64,000 nt of DNA from Kocuria dechangensis. GTDB taxonomy: Bacteria > Actinomycetota > Actinomycetes > Actinomycetales > Micrococcaceae. The stretch is from assembly GCF_014636775.1 (NCBI RefSeq), contig NZ_BMEQ01000020.1, forward strand, positions 1 to 64,000. The letters run 5' to 3'. Of the stretch, positions 53,174 to 61,836 are shown one piece after another. Below the pieces are notes generated by a model. It made no database searches. It had not been told where the DNA came from and saw nothing but the letters and a program-made list of their open reading frames with translations. The position numbers and the translations under genes were made by a program. Each line of letters opens with the position of its first letter. The first letter of the stretch is position 1.

Positions 53174-53671
53174 ATGCCCTCGCTCCCCCTCCTTCCCCGT
53201 CCCGCCCGCACCCTGCTCGCCGCCGGAGCGCTGGCCACGGCGCTGACCGGGTGCACGCCCGCGGTGACCGTGGAGCCCGCCGAGAACGCCGCGGACCCCG
53301 GCTGCGCACCGGCGATGGTCGCGATGCCGGAGACGATCGGCGAGCACGAGCGGCGGGAGACCACGAGCCAGGCCACGACGGCCTACGGCGAACCCACGGC
53401 GGCGGTCGTGCGCTGCGGCGTGACCCCGCCGGGCCCGACCACGGACCCGTGCTCGTCGGTCAACGGCGTGGACTGGCTGCTCCGCCAGGACCCGGAGGAG
53501 GAGAACACCTGGACCGCCACGACCTACGGGCGGGACCCCGCGGTCGAGGTGGTCTTCGACAGCACGGCGATCGCGTCCTCGACGCTGCTCGTGGAGCTGG
53601 GCTCCCCGGTGGAGCAGATCCCGGCCGAGCGGCAGTGCCTGGACCTCGAGGACGTCGTCGAGGGCCTCTGA
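53174..53671 (+). CDS. DUF3515 family lipoprotein
   Basis: 165-residue predicted lipoprotein. A basic start and hydrophobic helix end in a lipobox (TALTGC, Cys27). The mature part holds paired cysteines (DPGCAPAMVAMPETI, VVRCGVTPPGPTTDPC, RQCLDLED) that could form disulfides outside the cell. Established: DUF3515 genes occur beside thiL and ddl in actinobacteria, as here. Function is unknown; a link to envelope synthesis is inferred from the ddl neighbourhood. Confidence 0.88.
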   Translation: MPSLPLLPRPARTLLAAGALATALTGCTPAVTVEPAENAADPGCAPAMVAMPETIGEHERRETTSQATTAYGEPTAAVVRCGVTPPGPTTDPCSSVNGVDWLLRQDPEEENTWTATTYGRDPAVEVVFDSTAIASSTLLVELGSPVEQIPAERQCLDLEDVVEGL

Positions 53672-53705
53672 GCGCGCCGGCGCCGGCTGCGCCGGGCGGA
53701 GGGGC

Positions 53706-54447
53706 TCACGCCGTGACCGGGTTGTGGGCCGTTCCCGCGGTCTCGCCGCCGTCGATGACGAACTCGGCGCCGGTCACGAAGGCGGACTCCTCGGAGGGCC
53801 AGGTACAGCACCATGGCCGCGACCTCCTCCGGGCGGCCCGCGCGGGCCAGGGCGACGTGGTCGACGTCGGGGCTCAGGCCCTCGGTCATCGGCGTGCTGA
53901 TGAACCCGGGGTGGACCGAGTTGACCCGGACGCCGTCCGGCGCGAGGTCCAGGGCCGCGGCCTTCGTGAGCCCGCGCACGCCGAACTTGGCGGCCGTGTA
54001 GGCCGCGAGCCGCTCGTAGCCCCGTAGCCCCGCGATGGAGGAGATGTTCACGACCGACCCTCCCCCGCGGGCGCGCATGACGGGCACCACCGCCTGGATC
54101 CCGAGGAGCACCCCGGTGAGGTTCACGGCCAGCACCCGGTCCCAGGACTCCCGCGAGCAGTCGGCGACGCCGGCGAAGTCCACGATCCCGGCGTTGTTGA
54201 CGAGGACGTCCAGCCCGCCGAAGGCCTCCTCGGTCGCGGCGACGGCGCGGGCCCAGCCCCCGGCGTCGGTGACGTCCAGGTGCACCCGTTCGGCGTGGCT
54301 GCCCAGCGCCGGCCGGACGTCCGTCTCCGGCAGCACGTCCGCCAGCATCACCCGGGCGCCCTCCTCGACGAGCTGGACGGCGATGGCCGCCCCGATGCCC
54401 CGCGCCGCGCCGGTGACCAGCGCCACCTTCCCCTCCACACGTCCCAT
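53706..54447 (-). pseudogene. Short-chain dehydrogenase gene with a +1 frameshift near its 3' end
   Basis: The first 215 or so codons encode an intact SDR core: VTGAARGIGAA (cofactor), NNAGIVD, the Ser of NISSIAG, and YTAAK (catalytic Tyr and Lys). After the EEVAAMVLYLA segment an extra base in a GGGCC run at about 53796-53800 shifts the frame. The next frame gives the expected ending SEESAFVTGAEFVIDGG and a stop at 53708-53706. The total length, 742 nt, is 3n+1. Either the gene is broken in its last 30 codons or the sequence has an error. The alternative frame runs on into neighbouring sequence. Function: NAD(P)-dependent oxidoreductase, substrate unknown. Confidence 0.85.
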
Positions 54448-54598
54448 CCCGGACCCCCGCGCCGCCCCGGGGGTCCGTCCCGGACCCCGCCGTGCTGAAA
54501 GGATCACCGACCGGGGCGCGGGCGGCAAGGATCCATGCAGGAGCATCGTCCGTAGAGGACACGGTGGAGGACACATGGCCGCGCCGCGACGACCCCTC

Positions 54599-54627
54599 TT
54601 GTCATCCCGGGGCCGCCGTCCTACCGT
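54599..54627 (+). promoter_or_regulatory. Promoter of the 98-residue gene
   Basis: TTGTCA (54599-54604) and TACCGT (54622-54627) are separated by 17 bp, a good -35/-10 pair. The predicted leader is about 90 nt. Upstream, 54448-54598 holds no gene I can support. Confidence 0.5.
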
Positions 54628-54723
54628 GTCTGGCAAGCAGGCCCGCGGCCCGGCGCCGGACCGCGGGAAAGCTCCTTTGAGCGCGCCCCGGCACCACCGA
54701 TCCTTTGCCCGGAAGAGACGGCG

Positions 54724-55020
54724 ATGAACGACGACGCACTGGGCCACGAGCAGGCCCGCCTGCTGCACCGGGCCCTCGAGCGGGCAGGGATCCCGCCCCG
54801 GCGGCTGTGGTCGCACTACGCCGGCCTCGGCGGGGCCCTCGGCCCCCTCGAGGTGGAGGCCTACCTCTACCGCTGTCTGAGGCTCTCGCCCGCCGAGCGC
54901 GACCTCCTGGCGCAGGCCGCCAACGCGCTCCTGGACCACCGGTTCCAGCTCTGGGCGCCGTTCACCACCGACCTCATGCGGCGCGAGGCCGGCGGCGAGG
55001 AGCCGGGGCCCGCCCGCTGA
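54724..55020 (+). CDS. Small helical protein of unknown function, 98 residues
   Basis: I do not recognise this family. The protein is mostly helical, with a Leu-rich, Arg/Glu-rich pattern (ARLLHRALERAGIPP, LEVEAYLYRCLRLSPAERD, DLLAQAANALL) that resembles DNA-binding or protein-binding helix bundles. The single Cys is in YRCLRL. The ATG at 54724 follows GGAAGAG. It is convergent with ddl and has its own promoter, so it is probably expressed. Absent from the conserved ddl neighbourhood I know. Confidence 0.6.
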   Translation: MNDDALGHEQARLLHRALERAGIPPRRLWSHYAGLGGALGPLEVEAYLYRCLRLSPAERDLLAQAANALLDHRFQLWAPFTTDLMRREAGGEEPGPAR

Positions 55021-55035
55021 GCAGCCGGCGTGCCG

Positions 55036-55070
55036 TCGTCGTGCCGTGCTCGTCGTGCCGTGCTCGTGCC
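55036..55070. repeat. Tandem 14-bp direct repeat between convergent genes
   Basis: TCGTCGTGCCGTGC occurs twice (55036-55049, 55050-55063) with a partial third copy, in the 56-bp gap between the 98-residue gene and ddl. It is not hairpin-forming, so this convergent junction lacks an obvious terminator. Confidence 0.7.
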
Positions 55071-55076
55071 CCTCGC

Positions 55077-56225
55077 TCAGCGCAGGCCGACCGGCCGCTC
55101 CAGCGCGAGGGTGAGCAGCTCGTCGATCAGCTCCCCGTAGTCGAGGCCGGACTCGGCCCACATCCGCGGGTACATCGAGATGGGCGTGAACCCGGGCATG
55201 GTGTTGACCTCGTTGATCACCACGCGCCCGTCGGGGGTGTAGAAGAAGTCGGCGCGGCACAGGCCCTCGCCGTCGAGCGACTCGAACGCGGTGACGGCGC
55301 CGGCGCGGATCGCGTCGGTCGCCTCCTGCGGGAGGTCCGCGGGGCAGCTGAGCCGCGCGGAGGCCTGCGAGAGGTACTTGGCCTCGAAGTCGTAGAACGC
55401 GTGCTCGTCCACGATCTCGATCTCCCCCGGCATGGACGTGCGGGCGGGGTCGGTGCCGCGGCCCTGGAGGACGGCGCACTCGATCTCCCGGCCCTGGATC
55501 CCGGCCTCCACCACGAGCTTGCGGTCGAACTCCCGGGCGGTGCGGATCGCGGCGTCGAGGCCCTCGGGCTCGTCCACCTTCGTGATCCCGAAGGAGGACC
55601 CGGCCCGGGCGGGCTTCACGAAGACGGGGAAGCCCAGGCCGGCGATGCGCTCGCGCACGCCGGCGGGGTCGAGCGCCCACTGGCGGTCGGTGACCACGGT
55701 GTAGGGCCCGACCTCCAGGCCGGCGGCCTCGAAGGCGAGCTTCATGAAGTGCTTGTCCATGCCCACGGCGGAGGCCGTCACGCCGCAGCCCACGTAGCGC
55801 AGGTCGGCGAGCTCGAGCAGGCCCTGCAGGGTCCCGTCCTCCCCGAAGGGGCCGTGGAGCAGGGGCAGGACCACGTCGACGTGCCGGTCGCGGGTGACGG
55901 TCTCGCCGCAGGGCCCGTCCCGGCGCACGATCAGCTCGCTCTCCCCCACCTTCAGGGGCAGGCTCACGAGCTCCTCGCCGACGGGCAGCTCGGCGATGGG
56001 GTTCTCCTCGAGCAGCGCCTCGAGCTCGTCCTGGGGGTACAGGAACCACTCGCCGGTGGTGGAGATGCCCACGGTCACGACGTCCCACCGCTGCCGGTCG
56101 ATGGCCTGCAGCACGCCGCGGGCGGTGATCAGGGAGATGGAGTGCTCGCTGGAGCGGCCGCCGAACAGGACGGCGACGCAGGGCCGGGCGGGGGCGTCCT
56201 GGACCGGGGTGTCGCGGGGGGTCAT
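55077..56225 (-). CDS. ddl: D-alanine--D-alanine ligase
   Basis: 382-residue ATP-grasp ligase making the D-Ala-D-Ala end of peptidoglycan precursors. VAVLFGGRSSEHSISL at the N terminus, GEDGTLQGLLEL, KPARAGSSFGI, EFDRKLVVEAGI and NEVNTMPGFTPISMYP are the family motifs. The site that selects D-Ala rather than D-lactate shows the usual Tyr/Phe-type residues, so there is no sign of vancomycin-type VanA change. The ATG overlaps the gpsA stop as ATGA. It follows murA-plsC-gpsA. Confidence 0.96.
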   Translation of the reverse strand: MTPRDTPVQDAPARPCVAVLFGGRSSEHSISLITARGVLQAIDRQRWDVVTVGISTTGEWFLYPQDELEALLEENPIAELPVGEELVSLPLKVGESELIVRRDGPCGETVTRDRHVDVVLPLLHGPFGEDGTLQGLLELADLRYVGCGVTASAVGMDKHFMKLAFEAAGLEVGPYTVVTDRQWALDPAGVRERIAGLGFPVFVKPARAGSSFGITKVDEPEGLDAAIRTAREFDRKLVVEAGIQGREIECAVLQGRGTDPARTSMPGEIEIVDEHAFYDFEAKYLSQASARLSCPADLPQEATDAIRAGAVTAFESLDGEGLCRADFFYTPDGRVVINEVNTMPGFTPISMYPRMWAESGLDYGELIDELLTLALERPVGLR

Positions 56226-57337
56226 GAGTCGGTCCCTTCCGATTTGAGTTCGCGGCCCAGCAGCAGCGGGGCCAGGTCGTCGACGTCGATCTTCTCCTGC
56301 AGGATCGCCACCACGGCCTCCGTGATGGGCATGTCGACGTCGTGCCGGCGGGCGAGGGCCAGCACGGCCGGGGCGGACTTGATCCCCTCGGCCGTCTGCG
56401 TCATCTCCTCCTGCACCTCGGCGAGGGACTTGCCCAGGCCCAGCAGCCGCCCCGCGGTGCGGTTGCGGGACAGCGGCGAGGAACAGGTGGCCACGAGGTC
56501 GCCCATCCCGGCCAGGCCGGAGAGGGTCTCGAGCTTCCCGCCCAGGGCGAGGGCCAGCCGGGTGGTCTCGGCCAGGCCGCGGGTGATGATGGACGCCTTT
56601 GAGTTCTCCCCGAAGTGGCGGCCGTCGGCGATGCCCACGCTCAGGGCGATGACGTTCTTGACCACGCCGCCGATCTCGGTGCCCACCACGTCGGTGTTCG
56701 TGTACGGGCGGAAGTAGCCGGTGCGGCAGGCGCGCGCCACCCAGGTGGCGAGCTCCGCGTCGGGGGCGGCCACGACGGAGGCGGTGGGCTGCTCCTCGGC
56801 GATCTCCATGGCCAGGTTCGGGCCGGAGAGCACGCAGGTGCGCGCCTGCCAGTGCTCCGGGCCCAGGCCGGTGGCGCGGCCGAGCTCCTCGGCGACGACC
56901 TCGCTCATCCGCAGCCCCGTGCCCTGCTCGAGGCCCTTGGCCAGGGAGAGCACCACGGCGTCGCGCCCGAGGTGCTCGGCCACGGCGGGCAGCTGCGAGC
57001 GCAGGGACTGGGCGGGCACGGCGAGGACCACGAGGGCCGCCCCGGTGACGGCGGCGGCGAGGTTCGAGGTGATCACGAGCCGCTCGGGCAGGCGGATCCC
57101 GGGGACGTAGCGGTCGTTGACGTGGGTCCGTGCGGCGTGGTCCATCGCCGCGGCGTCGCGGCCCCACAGCACCACGGTGCGGTCCAGCGGGCCCGCCGCG
57201 GCGTGGGCCGACTCGCGGGCGCTGTCGGCGAGGACCTTCGCGAAGGTGGTGCCCCAGGACCCGGCGCCGAGGACGGCGACCTTCCGGGGCCCGGCCGGGG
57301 GCAGGGGGCGCGCCGGCGCGGCGGCGGGGGCGCTCAC
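56222..57337 (-). CDS. gpsA: Glycerol-3-phosphate dehydrogenase (NAD(P)+)
   Basis: 371-residue enzyme making sn-glycerol 3-phosphate, the phospholipid backbone. VAVLGAGSWGTTFAKVLADS is the dinucleotide site, and NVIALSVGIADG and GENSKASIITRG hold the catalytic Lys region; GLAGMGDLVATCSS is a family signature. An N-terminal Pro/Ala extension of about 20 residues is extra. The GTG at 57337 overlaps plsC as GTGA. Position between plsC and ddl joins phospholipid and wall synthesis in one transcript. Confidence 0.96.
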   Translation of the reverse strand: MSAPAAAPARPLPPAGPRKVAVLGAGSWGTTFAKVLADSARESAHAAAGPLDRTVVLWGRDAAAMDHAARTHVNDRYVPGIRLPERLVITSNLAAAVTGAALVVLAVPAQSLRSQLPAVAEHLGRDAVVLSLAKGLEQGTGLRMSEVVAEELGRATGLGPEHWQARTCVLSGPNLAMEIAEEQPTASVVAAPDAELATWVARACRTGYFRPYTNTDVVGTEIGGVVKNVIALSVGIADGRHFGENSKASIITRGLAETTRLALALGGKLETLSGLAGMGDLVATCSSPLSRNRTAGRLLGLGKSLAEVQEEMTQTAEGIKSAPAVLALARRHDVDMPITEAVVAILQEKIDVDDLAPLLLGRELKSEGTDS

Positions 57338-58080
57338 GGGCGGCCTCCTCGTCGGCGGTCCCAGAGCCGCTCCGGGGCGTCCTCCCCGCGCAGCACGGCG
57401 AGCTCGGCCGCGACGGCGTGCATGATCGCGTCGGTGGCGTCCTCGAGCCGGTGCCGGTCCGGGCCCACGGGGTGGGTGAGGTCCGGGGCGTCGTCGCGCC
57501 ACGGGGACAGGTCGACCGGCGGGCCGATCCGCACGCGCACTTCCTGGCGCGGGAAGAGCCGGAACCGGCGCCGGCCGGAGGCGTCCTTGCCGAGGATCCG
57601 CTGGTCCCCCCAGTGCGCCATCGGGATCACGGGCACACCGGTGGCCAGGGCCAGCCGGGCCGCGCCCGTGTGCCCGGTCATGGGCCACTGCCGGGGGTCC
57701 GCGGTGAGGGTGCCCTCGGGGTAGATGACGATCGCCCCGCCGGAGTCGAGCTCGGCCCGGGCGGCTGTGAGGGCCGCGGCGGCGTCGGCGGTGCCGCGCA
57801 GGACGGGGACCTGCCCGGTGGCGCGCAGCACCGCTCCGACCACGGGGGCGCGGAAGAGCGGCTCCTTGGCGAGGAAGCGCGGCATGATGCCGTTGTCGTA
57901 GAGGGTCCAGGCGACCGTGAGGGGGTCCAGCTCGGTCAGGTGGTTGGGCACCACGATGAACCCGCCCTCCGCGGGGAGGTGCTCCTCCCCCGTCCAGCGG
58001 AACCGGGCGACGAGCCCGTAGCACGGCTTGACGATCCCGGCCAGGACGCGGAAGAGGGGGCGGTCGGCGGTGCGGCTCAT
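57334..58080 (-). CDS. plsC: 1-acyl-sn-glycerol-3-phosphate acyltransferase
   Basis: 248-residue membrane-associated acyltransferase that adds the second acyl chain to make phosphatidic acid. The catalytic motif is NHLTELD (HX4D), the substrate-binding motif VIYPEGT, and GVPVIPMAHWG is motif IV. The ATG is at 58080. It follows murA by 13 nt and is coupled to gpsA by GTGA. Substrate specificity (chain length) is not predictable here. Confidence 0.94.
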   Translation of the reverse strand: MSRTADRPLFRVLAGIVKPCYGLVARFRWTGEEHLPAEGGFIVVPNHLTELDPLTVAWTLYDNGIMPRFLAKEPLFRAPVVGAVLRATGQVPVLRGTADAAAALTAARAELDSGGAIVIYPEGTLTADPRQWPMTGHTGAARLALATGVPVIPMAHWGDQRILGKDASGRRRFRLFPRQEVRVRIGPPVDLSPWRDDAPDLTHPVGPDRHRLEDATDAIMHAVAAELAVLRGEDAPERLWDRRRGGRP

Positions 58081-58093
58081 CGGCGGTCCCGGC

Positions 58094-59410
58094 TCACTCG
58101 CCGTCGAGGTCGAAGGACGCCCCGAGCCCGGTCAGCTTGTCCGTGAAGTGCTCGTAGCCGCGCTTGATGAGCTCCACGCCGGTCACGTGCGACGTGCCCT
58201 CGGCCGCCATCGCGGCGATCAGGTGCGAGAAGCCGCCGCGCAGGTCGGGGACGTTGATGTCCGCGGCCCGCAGCGGGGTGGAGCCGGAGATCACGGCGGA
58301 GTGCACGAAGTTGCGCTGGCCGAAGCGGCACGGCACGGAGCCCAGGCACTCGCGGTGCAGCTGGATGGAGGCGCCCATCCGGTTGAGCGCGCCGGTGAAG
58401 CCGAAGCGGTTCTCGTAGACGGTCTCGTGGACGATAGACACGCCCGTGGCCTGGGTGAGCGCGACGACGAGCGGCTGCTGCCAGTCGGTCATGAAGCCGG
58501 GGTGGACGTCGGTCTCCACGATGAGGGGGTTGAGGTCCCCGCCGGGGTGGTAGAACCGGATGCCGTCCTCGGTGATGTCCAGGCCGCCGCCGACCTTCCG
58601 GAAGGTGTTGAGGTAGGTCATCATGTCGGACTGCCGGGCGCCGGCCACGAAGATGTCGCCGCCGGTGGCGAGCGCGGCGGACCCCCAGGAGGCCGCCTCG
58701 ATCCGGTCCGGCATGGCCCGGTGCTTGTAGCCCGTCAGCTCGGGGACGCCCTCGATGCGGATCACACGGTCGGTCTGGACCGTGATGATCGCGCCCATCT
58801 TCTGCAGGATCGCGATGAGGTCCATGATCTCGGGCTCGGTGGCCGCGCCGCGCAGCTCGGTGTGGCCCTCGGCGCGGGTCGCGGTGAGCAGCACCTGCTC
58901 GGTGGCGCCGACCGAGGGGTAGGGCAGCTCGACCTTCGCGCCCTGCAGCCCGTGGGGGGCGCTCATCCGGATGCCGGACTCGAGCTTCTCCACGCGGGCG
59001 CCGAAGTGGCGCAGCACGTCGAGGTGGTAGTTGATGGGGCGGTCGCCGATCTTGCATCCCCCGAGGTCGGGGATGAACGCCTCCCCGATGGCGTGCAGCA
59101 GCGGTCCGCACAGCAGGATCGGGATGCGCGAGTCGCCGGCGTGGGCGTCGATGTCCGCGTGCCGGGCGGTGGTGACGTTGGAGGGGTCGAGGCTGAGCCG
59201 GCCGTCCTCGCGGGCGACGTCCACGCCGTGCAGGGACAGCAAGTTGGTGACGACCTCGACGTCCTTGATCTCCGGAACGTTGGCGAGGACGGAGGGCGTC
59301 GACCCCAGGAGGGCGGCCACCATGGCCTTCGGGACGAGGTTCTTGGCACCTCGCACGGTGACCTGCCCGGAGAGAGGGACCCCGCCCGTGATGTGCAGTG
59401 CGCTGCTCAT
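58094..59410 (-). CDS. murA: UDP-N-acetylglucosamine 1-carboxyvinyltransferase
   Basis: 438-residue first committed enzyme of peptidoglycan synthesis, transferring enolpyruvate from PEP. The N-terminal VRGAKNLVPK contains the conserved Lys/Asn, and the active-site Cys119 is in GGCKIGDRPI. The Cys is retained, so fosfomycin sensitivity of this enzyme would be expected rather than the Asp variant. The ATG at 59410 follows GGAAG. A -10 TACACT lies 55 bp upstream. It leads murA-plsC-gpsA-ddl. Confidence 0.96.
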   Translation of the reverse strand: MSSALHITGGVPLSGQVTVRGAKNLVPKAMVAALLGSTPSVLANVPEIKDVEVVTNLLSLHGVDVAREDGRLSLDPSNVTTARHADIDAHAGDSRIPILLCGPLLHAIGEAFIPDLGGCKIGDRPINYHLDVLRHFGARVEKLESGIRMSAPHGLQGAKVELPYPSVGATEQVLLTATRAEGHTELRGAATEPEIMDLIAILQKMGAIITVQTDRVIRIEGVPELTGYKHRAMPDRIEAASWGSAALATGGDIFVAGARQSDMMTYLNTFRKVGGGLDITEDGIRFYHPGGDLNPLIVETDVHPGFMTDWQQPLVVALTQATGVSIVHETVYENRFGFTGALNRMGASIQLHRECLGSVPCRFGQRNFVHSAVISGSTPLRAADINVPDLRGGFSHLIAAMAAEGTSHVTGVELIKRGYEHFTDKLTGLGASFDLDGE

Positions 59411-59464
59411 GAACTTCCGATCTGCTGTTGCCGTCCACCCCCCGAGCGGGAGCGGCACCCGTAC

Positions 59465-59470
59465 AGTGTA
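59465..59470 (-). promoter_or_regulatory. -10 element of murA
   Basis: TACACT on the minus strand predicts a leader of about 48 nt. A -35 box is not apparent in the GC-rich sequence upstream. Confidence 0.35.
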
Positions 59471-59528
59471 GGTTCCCCGCCGGGTGCCCCTGCACACGGC
59501 GGGCGGCGCGGCGGCCCCGGACAGCGCA

Positions 59529-59563
59529 CGGCCCGGCGCAGCCGCGGAGGCTGCGCCGGGCCG
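59529..59563 (-). terminator. Terminator after leuD
   Basis: A perfect 15-bp stem (59529-59543 with 59549-59563) and a 5-nt loop lie 20 nt after the leuD stop, separating the leu genes from the murA promoter. Confidence 0.75.
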
Positions 59564-59582
59564 GGGCGGGCCGGGGCCGGGA

Positions 59583-60182
59583 TCAGGTGCGGGCGGGCAG
59601 CGTGGTCGGCTTGAACGCGGGACGGCGCGCCTCGTACGCGGTGATCTCCGCCTCGTGCTGGAGGGTCAGGCCGATGTCGTCGAGGCCCTCCATGAGCCGC
59701 CAGCGGGTGTAGTCGTCGATCTGGAACGGCACGGTCACCGTGTCGCACGTCACCGTGCGGGCCTCGAGGTCGACCTCGATCTCGGTGCCCGGGCGCTCCT
59801 CGAGCAGCTTCCACAGCAGCTCGACGTCGGACTGGTCCACCTGGGCGGCCAGCAGGCCCTGCTTGCCCGAGTTGCCGCGGAAGATGTCGGCGAAGCGCGA
59901 GGAGATCACGACCTTGAAGCCGTAGTCGCGCAGCGCCCAGACCGCGTGCTCGCGGGAGGAGCCGGTGCCGAAGTCCGCGCCGGCCACGAGCACGGAGCCG
60001 TGGCGGTAGGGCTCCTGGTTGAGCACGAAGTCCTCGTTCTTGCGCCAGCCGGCGAAGAGCGCGTCCTCGAAGCCGGTCTTGGTGATCCGCTTGAGGTAGA
60101 CGGCGGGGATGATCTGGTCGGTGTCCACGTTGGACTGCTTCAGCGGGACGCCGACGCCCCGGTGGGTGGTGAACTTCTCCAT
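59583..60182 (-). CDS. leuD: 3-isopropylmalate dehydratase small subunit
   Basis: 199-residue swivelling domain subunit of isopropylmalate isomerase. It starts [20 protein letters not shown] and holds [13 protein letters not shown] and [17 protein letters not shown], which positions the active-site Ser/Arg residues. ATG 60182 lies 31 nt after leuC. Leucine synthesis partner of LeuC; leuB and leuA are elsewhere. Confidence 0.97.
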   Translation of the reverse strand: MEKFTTHRGVGVPLKQSNVDTDQIIPAVYLKRITKTGFEDALFAGWRKNEDFVLNQEPYRHGSVLVAGADFGTGSSREHAVWALRDYGFKVVISSRFADIFRGNSGKQGLLAAQVDQSDVELLWKLLEERPGTEIEVDLEARTVTCDTVTVPFQIDDYTRWRLMEGLDDIGLTLQHEAEITAYEARRPAFKPTTLPART

Positions 60183-60213
60183 GGGAGGGCCTTCCTGGGT
60201 GAGGAGCGTCGGG

Positions 60214-61686
60214 TCAGGCGCCGGCGGGCTCGAGGTCGGACGGGGAGGACAGGGTGCCGCGCACCGCGGTGGCCGCGGCGACGACGGGCGAGACGAGGTG
60301 GGTGCGCCCGCCCTTGCCCTGGCGGCCCTCGAAGTTGCGGTTCGACGTCGACGCGCACCGCTCCCCCGGGGCCAGCTGGTCCGGGTTCATGCCCAGGCAC
60401 ATGGAGCAGCCGGCGAAGCGCCAGTCCGCCCCGAACTCCTTGAACACCCGGTCCAGGCCCTCGGCCTCGGCCTGCAGCCGGACCTTCGCGGAGCCGGGGA
60501 CGACCATCATCCGGACGTTCTCGGCCTTGGTGCGGCCCTTGACGACCTGCGCGGCGGCGCGCAGGTCCTCGATCCGGGAGTTGGTGCAGGAGCCCAGGAA
60601 CACGGTGTCCACCGGGATCTCCTTCATGGGCGTGCCGGCCTCCAGGCCCATGTACTCCAGGGCCCGGCGGGCGTTGGCCTTGTCGTTCTCGTCGCCCAGG
60701 TCCTCGGGGTCGGGGACGGCCTGGGACAGCGGGACGCCCTGGCCGGGGTTGGTGCCCCAGGTGACGAAGGGCTCGAGCTGGTCGGCGTCGAGGAAGACCT
60801 CGGTGTCGAAGACCGCGTCGTCGTCGGTGCGCAGGGTCCGCCAGTACTCGACGGCGGCGTCCCAGTCGGCGCCCTCCGGGGCGTGCGGGCGGCCCTTCAC
60901 GTACTCGAAGGTGGTCTCGTCCGGGGCGATCATGCCGGCGCGGGCACCGGCCTCGATGGACATGTTGCAGATGGTCATCCGCGCCTCCATCGACAGGGAC
61001 CGGATGGCGGAGCCTCGGTACTCCAGTACGTAGCCCTGGCCGCCGCCGGTGCCGATCTTGGCGATGACGGCCAGGATGATGTCCTTCGCGCCCACGCCCG
61101 GGCGCAGGGTGCCCTCGACGTTGATGGCCATCGTCCGGAACGGCGCCAGCGGCAGCGTCTGGGTGGCCATGACGTGCTCGACCTCGGAGGTGCCGATGCC
61201 GAAGGCCAGGGCGCCGAAGGCGCCGTGGGTGGAGGTGTGGGAGTCGCCGCAGACCACGGTCATGCCCGGCTGGGTGAGGCCCAGCTGCGGGCCCACCACG
61301 TGGACGATGCCCTGCTCGGCGTCGCCCAGGGAGTGCAGGCGCACGCCGAACTCGGCGCAGTTGGCGCGCAGCGTCTCGATCTGCTTGCGGGAGGTGTCGT
61401 CAGCGATGCGGGCGAAGATGTCCTGCGTCGGGGTGTTGTGGTCCTCGGTGGCGATGGTCAGGTCCGGCCGCCGCAGCTTCCGGCCCGCCAGGCGCAGCCC
61501 CTCGAAGGCCTGCGGCGAGGTGACCTCGTGGACCAGGTGCAGGTCGATGTAGAGAAGGTCCGGCTGCCCGTCCTCCCCCTTGCGCACGAGGTGGTCGTCC
61601 CAGACCTTCTCGGCGAGGGTCCGGCCGGGGGCCGCCGAGGGCGCGGCGGAGGTCGGGGAGGGGGTCGTGGGCTGGATGTCCGGCAT
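60214..61686 (-). CDS. leuC: 3-isopropylmalate dehydratase large subunit
   Basis: 490-residue aconitase-superfamily subunit. The iron-sulfur ligands are the Cys of [11 protein letters not shown] and the CxxC of [27 protein letters not shown] is characteristic. An N-terminal Pro/Ser/Ala extension of about 20 residues is extra. ATG 61686 follows GGAAGGATCC. It is divergent from an IclR-family gene, as is the leuC-ltbR (or ndgR-like) pair in other actinobacteria. The leader has no Leu-codon peptide that I can support. Confidence 0.96.
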   Translation of the reverse strand: MPDIQPTTPSPTSAAPSAAPGRTLAEKVWDDHLVRKGEDGQPDLLYIDLHLVHEVTSPQAFEGLRLAGRKLRRPDLTIATEDHNTPTQDIFARIADDTSRKQIETLRANCAEFGVRLHSLGDAEQGIVHVVGPQLGLTQPGMTVVCGDSHTSTHGAFGALAFGIGTSEVEHVMATQTLPLAPFRTMAINVEGTLRPGVGAKDIILAVIAKIGTGGGQGYVLEYRGSAIRSLSMEARMTICNMSIEAGARAGMIAPDETTFEYVKGRPHAPEGADWDAAVEYWRTLRTDDDAVFDTEVFLDADQLEPFVTWGTNPGQGVPLSQAVPDPEDLGDENDKANARRALEYMGLEAGTPMKEIPVDTVFLGSCTNSRIEDLRAAAQVVKGRTKAENVRMMVVPGSAKVRLQAEAEGLDRVFKEFGADWRFAGCSMCLGMNPDQLAPGERCASTSNRNFEGRQGKGGRTHLVSPVVAAATAVRGTLSSPSDLEPAGA

Positions 61687-61801
61687 GGCGGATCCTTCCG
61701 TGCTGCCTGCTGGCGGGGTCTGAGCGGCTCGCGGGAGCGGCTCGTGGAACGTCGTGCTTCCATGGTCCGCGCCCGGGTTGCACCGGGGCCAGCTTTTCCG
61801 C

Positions 61802-61830
61802 TTGCTTCTCACATTCTGAGACGGCAGTAT
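61802..61830 (+). promoter_or_regulatory. Promoter of the IclR regulator gene
   Basis: TTGCTT (61802-61807) and CAGTAT (61825-61830) are 17 bp apart. The ATG at 61837 is 6 nt after the -10, so transcription begins at or near the start codon and the message is leaderless. Confidence 0.45.
61807..61821. promoter_or_regulatory. Candidate IclR operator between leuC and its regulator
   Basis: TCTCA-CATTC-TGAGA is a 15-bp dyad that falls in the spacer of the iclR promoter and 121 bp upstream of leuC. Such placement would let the regulator control itself and leuCD. Binding is inferred. Confidence 0.45.
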
Positions 61831-61836
61831 CAAGTC

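Noticed and set aside
59407-59497. Longer murA start at 59497
   Set aside because: The added 29 residues do not resemble MurA, and the region contains a -10 box and the likely leader.
61687-61763. Possible leader peptide and attenuator before leuC
   Set aside because: The short open frame starting at 61763 has no run of leucine codons and no terminator/antiterminator pair was found.
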